Assembly: GCF_024494645.1 (NCBI RefSeq)
Contig: NZ_JANHDJ010000001.1
Location: 682,001 to 746,000 of the forward strand
Origin: Halohasta litorea
GTDB taxonomy: Archaea > Halobacteriota > Halobacteria > Halobacteriales > Haloferacaceae
Direction: 5' to 3'
Length of the DNA stretch: 64,000 bases
The translations under genes and the position numbers were made by a program. Below are positions 52,176-61,720 of this stretch, piece after piece. Numbering within the stretch: position 1 is the first letter of the stretch; each line of letters starts with the position of its first letter. The notes below the pieces were generated by a model. The model was not told where the DNA came from. It did no database searches and saw nothing but the letters and a program-made list of their open reading frames with translations.

Positions 52176-53114
52176 ATGAGTGCATTTTCAGCAATCGGTG
52201 AAGGACGCGAAGTAGACCAGAACGACTACACGCCGGAGCTTGAACCACAGGCGACGTGGTGTCCCGGCTGCGGTGACTTCGGTGTCCTGAAGGCACTGAA
52301 GGGCGCGGCCCAAGAGCTCGGCAAATCTCCCGAGGAGATGCTGCTCACGACGGGGATCGGCTGTTCGGGCAAACTGAACAGCTACTTCGACAGCTACGGG
52401 TTCCACACCATCCACGGTCGCTCGCTGCCGGTCGCGCGAGCGGCCAAACTCGCCAACCCCGGCGTCGAAGTGATCGCCGCCGGTGGCGACGGTGACGGCT
52501 ACGGGATCGGTGGCAACCACTTCATGCACACCGCCCGCGAGAACCACGACATGACCTACATCGTGTTCAACAACGAGATCTTCGGCCTCACCAAGGGCCA
52601 GACCTCGCCGACGAGCCCGAAGGGTCACAAGTCGAAAACCCAGCCACACGGCAGCGCCAAAGAGCCGCTTCGCCCACTGTCGCTCAGCCTTACCTCGGGG
52701 TCGTCCTACATTGCACGGACGGCAGCAGTCAACCCGAACCAGGCCAAAGAGATCATCGTCGAGGCGATGGAGCACGACGGCTTCGCGCACATCGACTTCC
52801 TCACCCAGTGTCCGACCTGGAACAAGGACGCCCGACAGTACGTCCCCTACATCGACGTCAACGAGTCCGACGACTACGACTTCGACCCAACGGACCGACG
52901 TGAGGCCGCCGATATGATGGCCGAGACCGAGCAGGCCCTCCACGAAGGGAAGGTCCTGACCGGCCGGTTCTACGTCGATAACGACCGCCCATCGTACGGC
53001 GAGGAGAAGCGTGCGATCGGCGAGATGCCCGAGGAGCCGCTGGCCGAGCGCTACTTCGACGACTCCTACGAGTGGGAGCGATCGGCTGACCTGTTCCTCG
53101 ACAAGCACAAATAG
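52176..53114 (+). CDS. korB: 2-oxoacid:ferredoxin oxidoreductase beta subunit
   Basis: 312 residues, the ThDP-binding subunit: TWCPGCGDFGVLKALKGAAQ (Cys pair, cluster-associated), TGIGCSGKLNSYFDSYGFHT, the Mg/ThDP motif GGDGDGYGIGGNHFMHTARE then VFNNEIFGLTKGQTSPTSP. It starts 3 bases after korA, with AGGTGACT as a possible ribosome site. The C-terminus (HDGFAHIDFLTQCPTW, then a helical tail) is typical. It forms the active enzyme with KorA. Confidence 0.93.
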   Translation: MSAFSAIGEGREVDQNDYTPELEPQATWCPGCGDFGVLKALKGAAQELGKSPEEMLLTTGIGCSGKLNSYFDSYGFHTIHGRSLPVARAAKLANPGVEVIAAGGDGDGYGIGGNHFMHTARENHDMTYIVFNNEIFGLTKGQTSPTSPKGHKSKTQPHGSAKEPLRPLSLSLTSGSSYIARTAAVNPNQAKEIIVEAMEHDGFAHIDFLTQCPTWNKDARQYVPYIDVNESDDYDFDPTDRREAADMMAETEQALHEGKVLTGRFYVDNDRPSYGEEKRAIGEMPEEPLAERYFDDSYEWERSADLFLDKHK

Positions 53115-53198
53115 TCGGCTGCGGCCCCTCGGTTTCGACGGCGCGAAAACGCTTTTCCGTTCGCAAGGTATTTTTTCGTTGGAGCAAAATATATACGC

Positions 53199-53627
53199 AT
53201 GAGTAGTACCTCGACTGAGGATCGTATTCTCTCTGTCCTGGAGGACGACGCACAGGCCTCCTACTCCGAGATCGCCCAGCGGGCGGAGGTCTCGAAGCCG
53301 ACGGTCCGCAAATACATTCAAAAGCTCGAATCCGACGGCGTGATCGTCGGGTATTCGGCGGACGTCGACCCGAAGAAACTCTCCTCGCAATCGATCGCCA
53401 TGGTCGGCATCGACGTCGCCAGCGAACAGTACGTCGAGGCTACCCGCGCGCTCAAGGCCCTCGAGTCGGTCGAGGCCTTATATACCTCGTCGGGCGACCA
53501 CATGCTGATGGCCGAGGTCCGGGCCCAGGACGGCGACGCACTCGGCGACGTGATCAGCGACGACATCCTCGACATCGATGGCGTGACTGCCGCCCACCCG
53601 TCGTTCCTCCAGGAACGACTGAAATAA
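53199..53627 (+). CDS. Lrp/AsnC-family transcriptional regulator
   Basis: 142 residues. The N-terminal helix-turn-helix (RILSVLEDDAQASYSEIAQR, AEVSKPTVRKYIQKLESDGV) is followed by an RAM/ACT-type effector domain (SIAMVGIDVASEQYVEATRA, ALYTSSGDHMLMAEVRAQDG). Such proteins sense amino acids or related metabolites. It lies 84 bases after korB on the same strand and may control it, but no operator was recognised. Confidence 0.9.
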   Translation: MSSTSTEDRILSVLEDDAQASYSEIAQRAEVSKPTVRKYIQKLESDGVIVGYSADVDPKKLSSQSIAMVGIDVASEQYVEATRALKALESVEALYTSSGDHMLMAEVRAQDGDALGDVISDDILDIDGVTAAHPSFLQERLK

Positions 53628-53747
53628 CGGCTCTCCCTTCTCTCCGGGCGCTAACGATTTCCGTCCAACAAAACAGTCTCACTCGTTCGAGACAGCCGAC
53701 CAGCAGCGCCCACAGCGGTCGACGATGGCGAACCGCAATCGCTTGAT

Positions 53748-53987
53748 TCAGTTGGTCTGGCGTCGCGTTCCGTCGAACTCCCCGCTGTGGTCCCGGCTGC
53801 CGATCTCGTAGAGCAGCACGATACTCGGGACGATCAGGAGCGCACCGAGGGCCGTCAGCAGGTCGTTGTTGGTCAGCCCGTAGCCGACACTGGCGGCGGC
53901 GATGGCGACCGCGACCGTGGCCGCGAGGTAGGAACTCCGCTGGAGTGCCGTCGAAACGCGCTGTGTCACCGACTGAAGGGAACTCAT
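53748..53987 (-). CDS. Small membrane protein, 79 aa
   Basis: 79 residues from ATG 53987 (MSSLQSVTQRVSTALQRSSY). Two hydrophobic helices: LAATVAVAIAAASVGYGLTN and LLTALGALLIVPSIVLLYEI. The tail is charged (GSRDHSGEFDGTRRQTN). No family recognised. The frame continues upstream through a promoter-like AT-rich stretch and is not coding there. Confidence 0.65.
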   Translation of the reverse strand: MSSLQSVTQRVSTALQRSSYLAATVAVAIAAASVGYGLTNNDLLTALGALLIVPSIVLLYEIGSRDHSGEFDGTRRQTN

Positions 53988-54115
53988 ACAGTCATTGATA
54001 CGGACTGCCCCCACATAAATATCACCGAGCAAATAGATGATGATATACCCCGGTTTATCATACGAGTCCTCCGCACTGCGGGGCGTCAATATAAAAATAG
54101 AGCCCTAAACGGGTC

Positions 54116-54607
54116 TCACGCCGTTGCATCCAACCCTTTGTACGCCAGCACGACACCGACGACGAAGACGATCGTTGCGAGGTAGATCGGCCCGAGGTGG
54201 GTCAGCCAGTCGTGGGCGAAGCCGCCCATGTAGTGCATCGGTAGCGCGATCGCCAGCCCCGTCACTGCGACGACGATGGCGGTGGCCCACGCCCACCGCA
54301 GGCGCTGGCGGACGCCGAACCACGAAAGCGCCGCGACGGCGATCCCTGTCGAGATGATGAATCCGGAGACGGCGACGTGGAGGTGGCTGATATAAAACGC
54401 GACGGTCGGGTCCAACTCCGCGAGTGTCAGCCCGCCGAGGTGGCTCACCCCGAGTTCGAGGCCACTCCCGAAGAAGTTCATGACGAGAAAGACGATCCCG
54501 TAGCCGATAAACGCGACTCCGGCAAGTGCCATCAGTAGCGATCCAGTCCACAGACTCGACCCGACGCCGACCTGCGTTTCCTGTTGCCGTGTATGTTCTG
54601 TCGACAT
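54116..54607 (-). CDS. Four-helix membrane protein, 163 aa
   Basis: 163 residues from ATG 54607 (MSTEHTRQQETQVGVG). Helices at about 20-45, 68-92, 100-120 and 135-158. Conserved-looking His are at membrane edges: ISHLHVAVSGFIISTG, LPMHYMGGFAHDWLTHLG. Such His could bind heme or metal, but no family is recognised. The upstream extension of the frame is out of character. Confidence 0.7.
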   Translation of the reverse strand: MSTEHTRQQETQVGVGSSLWTGSLLMALAGVAFIGYGIVFLVMNFFGSGLELGVSHLGGLTLAELDPTVAFYISHLHVAVSGFIISTGIAVAALSWFGVRQRLRWAWATAIVVAVTGLAIALPMHYMGGFAHDWLTHLGPIYLATIVFVVGVVLAYKGLDATA

Positions 54608-54766
54608 AGTGCTCACGCTCCTCTCGGAGCCCATGTTAGACAACAACTCACACTGTGATTGTGATTCCGAATTCATCCGCAAGCGGTATTCATTCGAGCG
54701 ACTGAGCGCGGTATCGGTCGGTACTACTCCGTTTTCGGGATGGTATGTGGGTGCTACTGAAGCGAG

Positions 54767-56071
54767 TCAGCGGGGTCGATCGACGAACCGGTCGAACGCC
54801 CCGCTTTCGGGATGCACGTGGGCGTAGGTGCCCAGCGAGTCGTACTCCAGGAGCCCGTCATGGTCGCCGTCGATGCCGTCGCCGCGGACGATCTCGAAGG
54901 CGAATCGGGCATCCGAGTCGACCGAGGCTTTCGAGTAGTGGAACTCGTGGCCGCGGATCGTCTCACCCGCTCCGGCCGTCAGCGTTCCCGCGGTGGCTTC
55001 GAGTTCGACGTGGTCGAGCGCCTGATAGCGGTCCTGCATCTCGACATCTGCCGGGAGGATACCGGCCATCTCGTGGGTTGCCCCATCGGCCGTGGTCAAC
55101 GACTGGCTCATCGCCATGAGGCCGCCGCATTCCCCGAAGACTGGCAGGCCGTCGCTGGCCCGGTCGCCGAGTTCGGCGAGCGTGTCGGTCGCGGCCAGCT
55201 CGGCGGCGTGGAGTTCGGGGTAGCCCCCGGGGAGATACACCCCGTCGCAGTCGGGCACCGGATCACCAGCGACCGGCGAGAAGGTTTGGACGGTCGCCCG
55301 CTCCTGGAGGCGTTCGATCGAGGCCGGATACCGGAAACAGAAGGCCGCATCGCTGGCGACGGCGACCGTCGCATCGGTCGGTTCGACCCTCCCTGACGGC
55401 TCGGGAGGCTGCGGCGGTTCGCGCGCCACGTCGACCAGCCGCTCGGTTTCGAGCTGCTGGGCCGCCTCCGAAAGCGCGTCCTGTGGCAACGCCGACTCCT
55501 CACCCATCTCCAGGCCGAGATGCCGGTCGGGGATTTCGAGGTCACCGGACGGCGGAATCCGCCCGAAATAGTCCATACGCTCGGGAAGTGCCTCACGAAT
55601 CCCCTGCTCGTGTCGACCACCGTGGGCACGCTGGGCGATGATTCCGGCCACCTCGATTTCGCGGCCGATCGCTGCAGCGTACTCCCGGAAGCCGTAGGCG
55701 GTGGCGGCGACGCTCTCCATGCCTGCTTTCGCGTCGACCACGAGGACGACCGGGAGATCGAGCGCTTCAGCCACCATCGCAGTGCTGGAGCCATCGCCAT
55801 CATAGAGGCCCATCACACCCTCGACGACGCAGATGTCGCCCTCGCCGCGGGCGTAGTTGCGGGCCAGTCCCTCCCTTCCTTCGAGCCATAGATCCAGGCT
55901 CCTGGAGGGCCGACCCGCGACCGCCTCGTGGTGGCTGGGGTCGATGAAGTCAGGGCCCGCTTTGGCTGGCTGGACCGCGAAACCCGCCTCGTCGAGCGCG
56001 CGAATGATCGCCAGCGTGGCGACCGTCTTACCAACACCCGAACTCACACCGCCGACGACGAATCCCTTCAT
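54767..56071 (-). CDS. cobB: Cobyrinate a,c-diamide synthase
   Basis: 434 residues. It amidates the a and c side chains of cobyrinate with glutamine and ATP in B12 synthesis. The N-terminal P-loop is GGVSSGVGKTVATLAIIRAL, with FIDPSHHEAVAGRPSRSLDL and VEGVMGLYDGDGSS. The C-terminal class I glutaminase shows GVYLPGGYPELHAAELA, the catalytic Cys in FGECGGLMAMSQSL and His in LGTYAHVHPESGAF. No other B12 gene is in the window. The haloarchaeal gene is also called cbiA. Confidence 0.93.
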   Translation of the reverse strand: MKGFVVGGVSSGVGKTVATLAIIRALDEAGFAVQPAKAGPDFIDPSHHEAVAGRPSRSLDLWLEGREGLARNYARGEGDICVVEGVMGLYDGDGSSTAMVAEALDLPVVLVVDAKAGMESVAATAYGFREYAAAIGREIEVAGIIAQRAHGGRHEQGIREALPERMDYFGRIPPSGDLEIPDRHLGLEMGEESALPQDALSEAAQQLETERLVDVAREPPQPPEPSGRVEPTDATVAVASDAAFCFRYPASIERLQERATVQTFSPVAGDPVPDCDGVYLPGGYPELHAAELAATDTLAELGDRASDGLPVFGECGGLMAMSQSLTTADGATHEMAGILPADVEMQDRYQALDHVELEATAGTLTAGAGETIRGHEFHYSKASVDSDARFAFEIVRGDGIDGDHDGLLEYDSLGTYAHVHPESGAFDRFVDRPR

Positions 56072-56277
56072 TGCTCGCTTTGTCGGTCGCCCTGCGGTTT
56101 AGTCCGTCGAACTGCCAGCATCGACCGATCCGAACCCGGCGTCTCGCTGGCTCCCGACCCGCCAGCGTGATCGGCCAATTCGGCCACCGAAATGCGACTG
56201 CCCGACTCCTCAGCGTGGGTGAGTTTTTCCCAAGTCGAACGATCACGGCAAGCGAGCAGCTGCCACGTTCCGAGCAC
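56068..56277 (-). CDS. Possible small ORF coupled to cobB, 69 aa
   Basis: A 69-codon frame whose TGA overlaps the cobB ATG by four bases (ATGA), which normally indicates coupled translation. The start would be GTG 56277. The sequence (TWQLLACRDRSTWEKLTHAE, RISVAELADHAGGSGASETP) is soluble and only mildly acidic. No family is recognised and codon use is less biased than in cobB, so it may be chance. The rest of the gap (56278-56516) shows no gene. Confidence 0.3.
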   Translation of the reverse strand: MLGTWQLLACRDRSTWEKLTHAEESGSRISVAELADHAGGSGASETPGSDRSMLAVRRTKPQGDRQSEQ

Positions 56278-56516
56278 AGTTGGAAGTAGACCCCTCTCCG
56301 GCGTGAGATCACTGTGCTTGTGGAGCCTGACGAACTCGACGTTTTCTATCGATTTTCAGGTCCGACTTGCGGTTATCTACCACAGCGATTCCAGGAACCG
56401 CGCTGACGTTTCGATTTCGCCTTCGGCTGCAGTCGGCCGAGCCGCGAACCTGTCACGAGACACTACCGACCTTCGTGGGCCGAGTCGCTCTTATATCCGT
56501 AGTGGGGAGAGTCAAC

Positions 56517-57794
56517 ATGGCACCCCAACGCTACGACCGCCTCCACCGACTCTACGAGGCGTTCGATACCGAGACACTGCGCGCCCACCAGCGGTTCGTC
56601 GATCTGTTTCCCCCAGTCGATTCGCCGGTCGCGCTCTCCCACTGGGAGGAGGCCTCCGACGAACTCGGGCGACTGAAGGCCGAAATCGCCGCCAGTTTCA
56701 CCGATAGCGACCCCACCGAGGGCGAGACGGTCGCCGAGATCGCCGCCCGCGCCGATCGCGATCAGGCCTTTACCGCGCTCGATCTCCACAGCAGCTACAA
56801 CCGCGCGGTCAACGCCCTCGTCTTGGATGTCGACGAAACGCTCCGGTCGGCCGGTGGGACCGACAACGAAATCCCCAGAGAGACGCTCCACGCCCTCGTC
56901 GAGTTCCACGAGGCCGGGGTGCCGATCATCATCTGTACGGGCCAGACGCTCGAAAACGTCAAGGGATTCATGATCCAGGGGCTGGGTAGCGAGATCGTCC
57001 ACTCCGGGGAGCTGAGTATCGTCTACGAAGCAGGCACTGGCGTCTTCACACCCGGCCACGGCTCGGAGACCAAACAGTTGCTGTACGAAGGGCTCGATCC
57101 GGATCTCCAGGAGGTCTTCGACTCGGTTCGGAGTCGCGTGCTGCCGGAGGCACCCCCGGAGCTCCGCCGCGGCTGTCACCTCCAGGGCAACGAGTTCAAC
57201 ATCACGCTCAAGCCGAACTTCGAGACCGGCAGCCAGCGGGCGGCCGACGTTATCGACGCCGGACTCGTCTATCTGATCGATCTCCTGGCGAAGGCCGTCG
57301 GCATCGCCGTCGACACCGAGAGAGCCGACAGTGATCACTCGCTCCCGGCGGTAGCCCGGGCCTACTACGCCGATGCGGACCCCGAAATCCACGACGTGCT
57401 GGTGAGCGAAGACGCGCTGCCCGACTGTAGCGTCAGTGAGGTTCCGGATGACCTCCGATCGATCTTCGACCGGATCGATGTCGCCTACTACCACGCCGAC
57501 GCCGCCGAAATCGGCTCGCTGGAACTCAACAAAGCCGCCGGAGTCGAGGCCGCACTTGAGGTAGTGGGCGTCGACGATCCGTTCGTGCTCGTGATGGGCG
57601 ACAGCAAATCCGATCTGCGGGTGATGGAGTGGGTCGCAGCCGACAACTGCGGGCTGAGTGCAGCCCCCGACCACGCTTCGGAGGGTGTGCTCGATCACGT
57701 TCAGTCGACCGACGGACTCGTCTTCGACCGCGGGGCCTCCGCGGCGATGTTACGGACGATCTACGTGTACAATCTGCTGACCGAACTCGACTGA
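56517..57794 (+). CDS. HAD-superfamily hydrolase, 425 aa
   Basis: 425 residues: an N-terminal helical region (1-95) not found in plain HAD proteins, then a HAD domain with motif I LVLDVDETLRSAG (nucleophile Asp about residue 103), motif II IIICTGQTLENVKG, motif III Lys in LELNKAAGVEAALE and motif IV VMGDSKSDLRVM. A large cap lies between motifs II and III, as in Cof/sucrose-phosphatase-like enzymes. The substrate is probably a sugar phosphate but is unknown. CTTATATCC at about 56489-56497 is the likely TATA box. Confidence 0.85.
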   Translation: MAPQRYDRLHRLYEAFDTETLRAHQRFVDLFPPVDSPVALSHWEEASDELGRLKAEIAASFTDSDPTEGETVAEIAARADRDQAFTALDLHSSYNRAVNALVLDVDETLRSAGGTDNEIPRETLHALVEFHEAGVPIIICTGQTLENVKGFMIQGLGSEIVHSGELSIVYEAGTGVFTPGHGSETKQLLYEGLDPDLQEVFDSVRSRVLPEAPPELRRGCHLQGNEFNITLKPNFETGSQRAADVIDAGLVYLIDLLAKAVGIAVDTERADSDHSLPAVARAYYADADPEIHDVLVSEDALPDCSVSEVPDDLRSIFDRIDVAYYHADAAEIGSLELNKAAGVEAALEVVGVDDPFVLVMGDSKSDLRVMEWVAADNCGLSAAPDHASEGVLDHVQSTDGLVFDRGASAAMLRTIYVYNLLTELD

Positions 57795-57844
57795 CCCTCC
57801 CATACCGCTTTTAAAATCGATTTGGCACTCGGCGATCGTTGAGC

Positions 57845-60373
57845 TCACTGTGGAATGGACGGCTTCACTTCGGGATCATCGAGGAGGATCTCGAACAGTT
57901 TTCGTTCGGCTGCACGGAGGTGCTGGTGGAACGTCGCCGACGAGACGTCCATCGTTGCGGCGAGGTCTTTGCCCGAACTGTCGCGTGGCCACTCGAAGAA
58001 GCCCGCGAAGTAGGCGGCTTCGAGGCTGGCACGCTGCCTGTCGGTGAGTTCGTCGGTCCATGTGTTGATGATCCGTTCCGGCGACGTTTCGGACCGGTTG
58101 ACCTGTCGACGGGCGATCGGCCGAACTGCCGAATACTGCTGTTGAAGCCGGTCGAGGAGCCGCCGTACGTCCGCACTCTGTGGCAGGTGGACCGTCATCC
58201 GAAGGTCGTTGTTCTCGATGCGTGCCTCTTTGACCGACCCACCGGCAGCGGCGACCAGCGAGGTCACCGGCGGCTCCGTGACACGCAGTTCGAAGCGGAT
58301 TTCGGACTCGATTTCACTGAGAATCGTGACTGACTCACAGGACGGATGTTGTGCTTCGAACTCTTCGAGCGTCGACGCCATCTCCGGGGTGGTCCGCCCA
58401 TACTGGAGATAGGTGTCGTCACCGACCGGCACGACGTGATCCAAAACTATCTTGTTGTTGAAGGTCGCGTCAGCGGGCGAAAAGACACCTCTGACCTCGA
58501 ATTTGACCTCCGTTACTACATCACTCATCAGCGCCTGCTTCCGCTCGACGGCGGCGATCGCATGACCGACGATTTCGCCCAGCTGTGTGATGATGGCCTG
58601 TTTCTCCGGTGAAAAAGCGTCCGGCTCGTCGGCGTACAGCCCGAGGACGCCGTACAGTGTGCCGTCGTGTGTGATCGGGATCGCGGCCACCGACTGGTAA
58701 CCCCACTGTTCGGCGCTCGTTCGCCACGGCTCGAAGCGCGGATCGGAAAACACGTCCTGGGAGACCTGTAGCTGCTGGGTTTCGACTGCACGTCCGGCTG
58801 GCCCCCGACTCATCGGATCGGCCGGGTCGGTCGAAATCTCCGTGTCGTCGAGATAGCCGTCGACGCCCGCCTCCGCGAGCGGGTCGATCTCCTGTGTGTG
58901 GGCGTTGACTTCGCCGATCCAGGCGAACCGGTAGGAGTCGAATGCTGCCAGCGACTCACAGACCAGCTGTTCGATTTCGCTCCGCGTCGACTGGTCGAGG
59001 ATCGCGTTCGTGATCTCCCGGACAACCGCGTTCACCTCGTTGAGCGCCGCCAGCTTCGTCCGTTCGGTTTCGAGCTGGCGTTCGTATGCTTTCCGCTCGC
59101 TAATATCCCGGACGACCCCGACCCGCTCCCACTCGTCGTCGCTCGGGAGCAGTGCTAACGTCGCCTCAACAGTGACCGAGTCGTCGTCGGCCGTCTGGAT
59201 TTCTGCCTCCATCGTCGGGGTGTCGACGGTTTCGGCTAGTATCTCGGCTTCTATCTCCGAGACGGCTTGGGCTACCGACTCCTCGATCAGCAGTGACGTG
59301 TCGGCACCTAGCAGCTCCTCGCGGTCGTAGCCGGTCAGTTCGCAGTAGGCCCTGTTGACCATCGTGAACCGACCCTCCGGACCGACCGTGTAGACGCCGT
59401 CGTTGACCGTCTCGATGATGCGTTCGTACCGCTGGAGTTCCCGTGTGCGCTCGTGTCGATCGATAGCCGACACCAACACGTTGGCCATACTCTGGACGAA
59501 GTTGGCGTCGTCGTCGGTGAACTGCCGGTGGCGCGTGTCGTGGACGCCAAGGATTCCCCACGGCGTTTCGTGGTTCCCGATAACGACACTAATACCGCTG
59601 GTGACATCGTGTGTGGTCAGTAGTTCCGGCCCGCTAAATCGGGGTTCGGCCTCGAGATCGTCGACGATTACCGGCCCTTCGTTTAGCAGCGTATATCCCG
59701 CCTGTGAGTTCGTGTCCGCCGCAACCGTCGCAGTGCCAACGGTTCCGGCTTGCCAGCCGACTCCCTGTCGGACTAGAAGCCGGTCGCGGTCGGCATCGAA
59801 ATCCAATACCTTCGCGTAGTCACAGTCGAGTGTCTCGCTGACCAGCCGGGTGGCTTCCGCCATCAGATCGTCGATGTCGTCAGATTCGATGGCGAGTTGG
59901 CCCAGCGTGGCGACCGCCGCCTGCTGGCTGGCGCGGCGTTTCAGCTCCGCGTCGGCGATGTCGACCGGCCGGACGGTGCCGACGATCCCGGTGGCCGTCT
60001 CGGAACCGTTCGTCGACCGGTCGACCGCCAGCGAGAGCTGACAGGCGACCACTGCCTCGTCGCCCGTTCGGAGACTCACCCCGATGGTCGTCTGTTCGCC
60101 GTGCTCCCGGCTCTGAAGGGCACGAAGCACCGCCCCAAGCTTCTCGGCGTCGTTCTCGACGACAAACGCCGACAACGGGCGACCGATCAGTTCGGCGGCC
60201 GCGGTGCCGGTCAAGATCTCGAACCGGCTGTTTGCGGCACTGATTACCCCGCCTGTGTCGACCGTCACGACCGCCTCGTCTACGAGTTCGGCCAATACCC
60301 CCGAGCCGCTGGCTACACTCGGTGAGCCCCCCCCGCGGCTCGACTGCTGATTGTGCTCCCCATGCTCTCCCAT
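57845..60373 (-). CDS. Bat-type PAS/GAF sensor with HTH_10 output domain
   Basis: 842 residues. Layout: PAS (about 25-135, FEILTGTAAAELIGRPLSAF), GAF (about 150-300), PAS (about 305-425, YCELTGYDREELLGADTSLL), GAF (about 440-600, PMSRGPAGRAVETQQLQVSQ), a bacterio-opsin-activator core domain (about 605-770) and a C-terminal HTH_10 (about 780-840, LTDRQRASLEAAYFAGFFEW and SSATFHQHLRAAERKLFEIL). It reads redox, light or ligand signals and binds DNA directly, with no kinase step. The regulated genes are unknown. A perfect palindrome lies 50 bases upstream. Confidence 0.92.
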   Translation of the reverse strand: MGEHGEHNQQSSRGGGSPSVASGSGVLAELVDEAVVTVDTGGVISAANSRFEILTGTAAAELIGRPLSAFVVENDAEKLGAVLRALQSREHGEQTTIGVSLRTGDEAVVACQLSLAVDRSTNGSETATGIVGTVRPVDIADAELKRRASQQAAVATLGQLAIESDDIDDLMAEATRLVSETLDCDYAKVLDFDADRDRLLVRQGVGWQAGTVGTATVAADTNSQAGYTLLNEGPVIVDDLEAEPRFSGPELLTTHDVTSGISVVIGNHETPWGILGVHDTRHRQFTDDDANFVQSMANVLVSAIDRHERTRELQRYERIIETVNDGVYTVGPEGRFTMVNRAYCELTGYDREELLGADTSLLIEESVAQAVSEIEAEILAETVDTPTMEAEIQTADDDSVTVEATLALLPSDDEWERVGVVRDISERKAYERQLETERTKLAALNEVNAVVREITNAILDQSTRSEIEQLVCESLAAFDSYRFAWIGEVNAHTQEIDPLAEAGVDGYLDDTEISTDPADPMSRGPAGRAVETQQLQVSQDVFSDPRFEPWRTSAEQWGYQSVAAIPITHDGTLYGVLGLYADEPDAFSPEKQAIITQLGEIVGHAIAAVERKQALMSDVVTEVKFEVRGVFSPADATFNNKIVLDHVVPVGDDTYLQYGRTTPEMASTLEEFEAQHPSCESVTILSEIESEIRFELRVTEPPVTSLVAAAGGSVKEARIENNDLRMTVHLPQSADVRRLLDRLQQQYSAVRPIARRQVNRSETSPERIINTWTDELTDRQRASLEAAYFAGFFEWPRDSSGKDLAATMDVSSATFHQHLRAAERKLFEILLDDPEVKPSIPQ

Positions 60374-60422
60374 TGACGTCTAGTTGTCTGTCAGCAGTAA
60401 TAAGTGAATGGACATGATAGTT

Positions 60423-60437
60423 ACCAGTCGTACTGGT
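60423..60437. promoter_or_regulatory. Palindrome upstream of the Bat-type gene
   Basis: ACCAGT and ACTGGT are perfect complementary arms around CGT, 50 bases before the minus-strand start at 60373. It could be an operator for this regulator or for another one. It lies between the Bat-type gene and the end of the enolase-like gene. Confidence 0.35.
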
Positions 60438-60547
60438 ACTGTATTCAGACGAATCAGACGTTACTAGTATTTGGATTGTTCGCTGATCAGTGATTGTCTC
60501 ACTCCGTCGACTGTGGACGCCGAGACGGTCGGCTGCCGACTGTGTGG

Positions 60548-61612
60548 CTACTTCCCACCGGTCGACGACCAGCGGAACCCCTCGGTCTCCGATGGCGACA
60601 GCGGACTCCGCGGGAGTTGAGCGTCAAGCTCGGGTACGTTGTAGGCCGCCGGAGCGATGTCGTTTGGGCCGTCGGGATAGAACAGCGAGGCGATCGCCTG
60701 CAGCTGCTCGCGGCCGACACCGAGCTCGAACTGGCCGCCGCCGTACAGCTCGATCCCCTCGGCGAGACAGTATTCGATCGTCTCGAACAGCGACCGGATC
60801 GAGCCGAACCGCGAGGGTTTGATGTTGAGCCACTCCGGAGCGAACGGCAGCGCCTCGACATCCGCGAGGCCGTGAATCGGGGCGTCCCACGAGACCCGCC
60901 CGCGGTGGCCGTCGAACAGCGGCTCGGTGTCGGCGGTCAGTGCGGGGTCCTCGATGACCGCTTCGGGGAACGCTTCGAGCAACTGCTTATAAAGCGCGGC
61001 ATCGGGTGCCTGATCGACGTCGGTCCCCTCGTAGTGGCCTTTTAAATCGAGAATCCGAACGCTGTCGGTGTCGGCGATCGCCTCGATGAGCTCCGGCGTC
61101 CACTCGTCGGTCGGATCGAGTTTGAATTCGAGGCGCTCGTCGCGGGCCAGCAGCGTCTCGATCCGGTCGGTAGACGGCGGGCTGCCCAGTCGCGTGCTGA
61201 CGATGAACTCGACGGGGTCGTACGTCCGATCCAGGAGGCCCGCGAGATCGGTGTCGGCCTGCCGGAGGCCGAGATCCAGCGCCGCGCTCTCGAAGCCCCA
61301 GCGCCGGTAGTTGCGGAAGGCTTCCTGGTCGGGGCTGCGACCGTGGAACAGGTCCCGCGCCGCGAGGTGCGCCGACAGCGAGTCGACCGTCCAGTCGCCA
61401 GCGAGATCGAACGATGGCGCGGCCTCCTGGAGGGCGTCGTGATCGGCCGTTTCATACGTTACGTCCTCGCCGAGACCGGTCTCGCCGTCGCCGTGGAGCC
61501 GGATGATCGTCGACACCCTGGTAAAATCGCTGGTCGTCTCGCGCTCGCGGCGGCTGTACTCGACGTCGTCGATCCGCACCGGGAGATCCGCAACCGCATC
61601 GTAGCTCGCCAT
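60548..61612 (-). CDS. Divergent enolase-superfamily protein
   Basis: 354 residues. The N-terminal capping domain is reduced; the barrel shows DERLEFKLDPTDEWTPELIE, VRILDLKGHYEG, EAVIEDPALTADTEPLF and PEWLNIKPSRFGSI. These sit where enolase-superfamily lysines, metal acids and the final KP motif usually are, but the classical KxK, DxN and ED ligands are only partly kept. So it is related to MenC/GnaD-type proteins (a third member in this window) with an unknown or altered reaction. Confidence 0.7.
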   Translation of the reverse strand: MASYDAVADLPVRIDDVEYSRRERETTSDFTRVSTIIRLHGDGETGLGEDVTYETADHDALQEAAPSFDLAGDWTVDSLSAHLAARDLFHGRSPDQEAFRNYRRWGFESAALDLGLRQADTDLAGLLDRTYDPVEFIVSTRLGSPPSTDRIETLLARDERLEFKLDPTDEWTPELIEAIADTDSVRILDLKGHYEGTDVDQAPDAALYKQLLEAFPEAVIEDPALTADTEPLFDGHRGRVSWDAPIHGLADVEALPFAPEWLNIKPSRFGSIRSLFETIEYCLAEGIELYGGGQFELGVGREQLQAIASLFYPDGPNDIAPAAYNVPELDAQLPRSPLSPSETEGFRWSSTGGK

Positions 61613-61720
61613 ACGTTGCAGAGACGGAGCCGAACTAAATAGCTGGGGCCGTCACCCCTCTTTCTTTTTAAATGATAGAATAAGATAAAGTATTATGACT
61701 ACTGACATGGTATCCCAAAT

